Shown here piece after piece: positions 54,011 through 56,927 of a stretch of DNA of 56,927 nucleotides. Location of the stretch: positions 1 to 56,927 of the forward strand of contig JADHRQ010000007.1 of NCBI GenBank assembly GCA_016777325.1, read 5' to 3'. The DNA comes from Flavobacteriales bacterium (GTDB lineage Bacteria; Bacteroidota; Bacteroidia; Flavobacteriales; Flavobacteriaceae). Position 1 is the first letter of the stretch. Every line of letters starts with the position of its first letter. Under the pieces are notes generated by a model. The model saw only the letters and a list, made by a program, of their open reading frames with translations, did not search any database and was not told the DNA's origin. The position numbers and the translations under genes were made by a program.

Positions 54011-56271
54011 AGATTATTAGACTTAATTAAATTTAATGCTGAACCATTTTTGTACCATTCAATTTGCTGAGAATTAAAAGTATGATTCAATTTAATTAAT
54101 TCTTTAGAATTGTCTGAATGAATGATTTCAAGAGACAGCTTATTACCAGGAGCAAAAGATTTTAAATCAATAAAATTAAATTTATCATCTTCTTGTATTT
54201 TATTATAATCATCTTCTTGATCAAATGTTAAAGCCAACATCCCCTGTTTCTTGAGGTTTGTTTCGTGAATTCTTGCAAATGATTTAACAATAACTACCTT
54301 AATACCTAGATGTCTTGGCTCCATTGCAGCATGCTCTCTTGAGGATCCTTCACCATAGTTATGGTCCCCGACTACTATTGTAGGAATTTGATTCTCTTTA
54401 TAAAATCTTTGAGTCTGTGGAACTGGCGCATACTCATCTGTTATAAGGTTCTTTACACTATTAGTTTCCATATTGAAATGGTTAACAGCTCCTATTAAAC
54501 AGTTATCAGAGATATTATCTAAATGTCCTCTAAATCTCAACCAAGGTCCTGCCATTGAAATATGATCTGTTGTACATTTTCCATGGGCTTTTATTAACAG
54601 TCTTGCATTAGTAATATTTTCTCCATCCCAAGGACTAAAAGGTTCAAGAACTTGAAGTCTTTTTGACTCTGGATTAATATTTATTTCAATATTAGAACCA
54701 TCTTGTGGTGGCTCAACATAACCGTTATCCTCAAAATCAAAACCATTTGAAGGTAATTCATCTCCTAATGGAGGATCAAGTAATACTTGCTCTCCATCTT
54801 CTGAAGTTAATTTATCAGTAAGAGGATTAAAGTCAAGATTACCAGAAAGAGCAACAGCCATTACCATTTCAGGTGAAGTAACAAAAGCATGTGTATTTGG
54901 ATTCCCATCAGCTCTTTTAGCAAAATTTCTGTTGAATGAATGAATTATAGAATTTTTTTCAGTGTTATCTTCCCCTTCCCTATTCCACTGACCTATACAT
55001 GGACCACATGCGTTAGTAAATATCTTAGATTGTAAATTCTCAAAAACTTCAATGATACCATCTCTTTCAGCAGTATATCTAACTTGTTCTGAACCGGGGT
55101 TAATTCCTAATTGAGATTTTATTTTAATATTTTTTTCAAGAGCTTGTTTAGCGATTGAAGCTGCTCTTGATAGATCTTCATATGATGAATTTGTACATGA
55201 GCCTATTAATCCCCATTTTATTTCAGTAGGCCAACCTTCAGTTTTAGCTTTCTCTTTCATTTCATTAACTGGTGTAGCTAAATCTGGAGTGAAAGGTCCA
55301 TTTATATGAGGTGTTAAAGTATTTAAATCAATTTCAATTATTTCATCAAAATATTTTTCAGGATTATCATAAACATCTTGATCAGCTTTAAGGTCATTCT
55401 TCACAGAGGAAGCTGCTTCTACAATATCCTTTCTGTCAGTAGAATTTAAATATCTTTCCATTGACTCGTCATAAGCAAAAATTGAAGTTGTTGCACCTAC
55501 TTCAGCACCCATATTACAAATAGTACCTTTCCCGGTACAGGAAAGTGACTCAGCACCATCTCCAAAATATTCTAAAATATGACCAGTACCACCCTTAACT
55601 GTCAGTATGCCTGCAACTTTTAATATAACATCTTTTGCTGAAGCCCATCCATTTAACTTTCCAGTCAACTTAATTCCAATTAGTTTGGGAAATTTTAATT
55701 CCCATGGCATTCCTGCCATTACATCAACTGCATCTGCACCTCCTACTCCAATTGCAATCATACCTAGACCCCCAGCGTTAACTGTGTGGGAGTCAGTTCC
55801 AATCATCATTCCTCCTGGAAATGCATAATTTTCAAGAATTACTTGATGAATAATACCAGCACCAGGCTTCCAAAATCCAATTCCATATTTTCTAGAAACT
55901 GATTCAAGGAAATTAAAAACCTCAGAACTAACTTTATTTGCGTTTTTAAGATCTTTTTTAGCTCCAGATTGAGCGAGAATAAGATGATCACAATGAACTG
56001 TAGTTGGAACTGCAACCTTATTTTTTCCTGCTTGCATAAATTGAAGAAGAGCCATTTGAGCGGTTGCATCTTGACATGTTACCCTATCTGGACCAAAGTC
56101 AACATAGTCTTCACCTCTTTTAAAAATTTCATTAGAGGATTCATCCCATAAGTGAGAATATAATATTTTTTCAGTAAGAGTTAAAGGTCTACCAATAAGT
56201 TTCCGTGCATTTTTAATCTTTAAGGACATTTCAGAATATACACTCTTTATAACATCAATATCAAAAGCCAT
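54007..56271 (-). CDS. acn: Aconitate hydratase (mitochondrial-like type)
   Basis: This 754-residue enzyme interconverts citrate and isocitrate in the TCA cycle. The 4Fe-4S ligands are in [11 protein letters not shown] and [10 protein letters not shown]. Other blocks are [17 protein letters not shown] and the swivelling C-terminal domain [17 protein letters not shown]. The length and order match the 750-residue mitochondrial-type aconitase rather than AcnB. A promoter box lies 14 bases upstream, and the AlkB gene is coupled downstream. Confidence 0.97.
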   Translation of the reverse strand: MAFDIDVIKSVYSEMSLKIKNARKLIGRPLTLTEKILYSHLWDESSNEIFKRGEDYVDFGPDRVTCQDATAQMALLQFMQAGKNKVAVPTTVHCDHLILAQSGAKKDLKNANKVSSEVFNFLESVSRKYGIGFWKPGAGIIHQVILENYAFPGGMMIGTDSHTVNAGGLGMIAIGVGGADAVDVMAGMPWELKFPKLIGIKLTGKLNGWASAKDVILKVAGILTVKGGTGHILEYFGDGAESLSCTGKGTICNMGAEVGATTSIFAYDESMERYLNSTDRKDIVEAASSVKNDLKADQDVYDNPEKYFDEIIEIDLNTLTPHINGPFTPDLATPVNEMKEKAKTEGWPTEIKWGLIGSCTNSSYEDLSRAASIAKQALEKNIKIKSQLGINPGSEQVRYTAERDGIIEVFENLQSKIFTNACGPCIGQWNREGEDNTEKNSIIHSFNRNFAKRADGNPNTHAFVTSPEMVMAVALSGNLDFNPLTDKLTSEDGEQVLLDPPLGDELPSNGFDFEDNGYVEPPQDGSNIEININPESKRLQVLEPFSPWDGENITNARLLIKAHGKCTTDHISMAGPWLRFRGHLDNISDNCLIGAVNHFNMETNSVKNLITDEYAPVPQTQRFYKENQIPTIVVGDHNYGEGSSREHAAMEPRHLGIKVVIVKSFARIHETNLKKQGMLALTFDQEDDYNKIQEDDKFNFIDLKSFAPGNKLSLEIIHSDNSKELIKLNHTFNSQQIEWYKNGSALNLIKSNNL

Positions 56272-56285
56272 ACTTATTTTTTTAT

Positions 56286-56293
56286 CAAAAATA
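56286..56293 (-). promoter_or_regulatory. -7 promoter box (TATTTTTG) for acn and the AlkB gene
   Basis: This exact TAnnTTTG match on the minus strand is 14 bases before the acn ATG, in the gap after cutC. Confidence 0.55.
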
Positions 56294-56301
56294 ATATTTT
56301 A

Positions 56302-56927
56302 TTATTTACTCATCTCTACAATTTCTCTAATAATACTATAATTAGAATCAAGTGAAACACTTTTGTCAATTGCAGACAAATGAATCTCACTAAAATTAGA
56401 GTCTTTAAATAAATTGAAGTTTGTTAAGTTTACACCTCCTCCTGGCATTATTGATATTCTTCCATTAGAGATTCTTTTAAAATACTTAAGCCTCTCAAGT
56501 CCTTTTTCTGAATCAATAACACTTCCTGAACATAAAATTCTATCAAAATTATTTTTAATCAATAATTCGAGAGATTCATCTTGATTAATAAGATAATCAA
56601 AAGCTCTATGAAAAATTAACTCATAACCTTTGGTGATATTTCTAAATTGATTCAATCTATAAGAGTCAATTTTTTTATTCTCATCTATAAAACCAACCAC
56701 AAAACCATTGATTTTATATTTTTTTAATTCGAGGATTGAATCAATCATAGTTTCATATTCTTTATCATTGAAATTAAAATCACCCCCTCGAGGTCTAATA
56801 AGTATATTGATTGGAATTTTTGATTTCTTAATTGACTCAAGGGTGAAATCAAGAGATGGCGTCACTCCACCAATTAAGTAGTCTTCACACAATTCAATTC
56901 TATTAGCTCCAGCATTTTGAGCATTTA
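56302..56927 (-). CDS. cutC: CutC family protein, partial (N-terminus beyond the window)
   Basis: The C-terminal 207 residues of a CutC TIM-barrel protein are present. The frame continues past an internal TTG to the window edge: NAQNAGANRIELCEDYLIGG matches CutC's N-terminal region, so the true start lies outside. Further blocks are GGVTPSLDFT, IRPRGGDFNF, FHRAFDYL, RILCSGS and MPGGGVNLTNF. CutC was linked with copper tolerance in E. coli, but its role is disputed. Confidence 0.9.
   Translation of the reverse strand, partial: NAQNAGANRIELCEDYLIGGVTPSLDFTLESIKKSKIPINILIRPRGGDFNFNDKEYETMIDSILELKKYKINGFVVGFIDENKKIDSYRLNQFRNITKGYELIFHRAFDYLINQDESLELLIKNNFDRILCSGSVIDSEKGLERLKYFKRISNGRISIMPGGGVNLTNFNLFKDSNFSEIHLSAIDKSVSLDSNYSIIREIVEMSK

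Overview
The window looks like a piece of chromosome from a free-living, probably marine member of the Flavobacteriia (Bacteroidota) with a small, AT-rich, tightly packed genome. Several independent signs agree. The tmRNA tag reads GENNYALAA, the Bacteroidota type. Fifteen short intergenic stretches carry the Bacteroidota -7 promoter box TAnnTTTG. SecD/SecF and ResB/CcsA are fused, as is usual in this phylum. Phylum-typical genes (DUF1599, DUF4290, TIGR03643, BshB1, a short GyrB) are present. I see no insertion sequence, integrase, phage gene, CRISPR array or rRNA. Gene order looks like ordinary core genome, and genes commonly abut or overlap.

Layout: 1-4.7 kb has tRNA-His, a thiol/redox operon (glutathione peroxidase-like, Cys/Met PLP enzyme, BshB1), tpiA, a duplicated DUF1599 protein and folP. 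4.7-11 kb has an ABC exporter, truA, rho, rpsT, tRNA-Glu and proS. 10.8-13.3 kb encodes a Tyr/Asn-rich lipoprotein and a FadL-like outer-membrane protein. 13.4-16.6 kb is folE-cysS-yidD-lgt. 16.6-25.8 kb (minus strand) is secDF, mdh, gyrB, asnB and an amidohydrolase lipoprotein. 25.9-30.1 kb has an FtsE-like ATPase, kdsA, tmRNA, an ABC-F protein and a one-repeat DUF1456 protein. 30.2-36.3 kb has two tandem secreted paralogues of unknown function, an MscS channel and a large Asp-box/VPS10-type protein. 36.3-41.2 kb is a ccsBA-DDAH-CtlX operon joined by two TAATG junctions.

41.3-46.7 kb is the most distinctive part: kdsC-maf followed by SRPBCC, SDR, DUF2256, DASH cryptochrome, a DPRP-type photolyase and TIGR03643, all head-to-tail. 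Two of these proteins have lost hallmark residues. The SDR lacks the catalytic Tyr, and the photolyase lacks the iron-sulphur cysteines of its bacterial relatives. 46.7-56.9 kb has murA (Cys-to-Asp at the fosfomycin site), DUF4290, DUF493, an AAA_28 ATPase, fmt, HU, yqgE, a START-like protein, tRNA-Met with a metalloprotease-like lipoprotein, an AlkB-type monooxygenase, aconitase and a partial cutC.

Working picture: an aerobic heterotroph with an outer membrane and LPS (KdsA, KdsC), cytochrome c respiration (CcsBA), bacillithiol-type thiol chemistry, possible hydrocarbon or lipid oxidation, and a substantial light-damage repair outfit. I found no clear new multi-gene defence or mobile system. 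The best candidate for an under-described system is the photolyase-SDR-SRPBCC-DUF2256-TIGR03643 operon. All functional calls rest on recognising motifs by eye; no database search was run.
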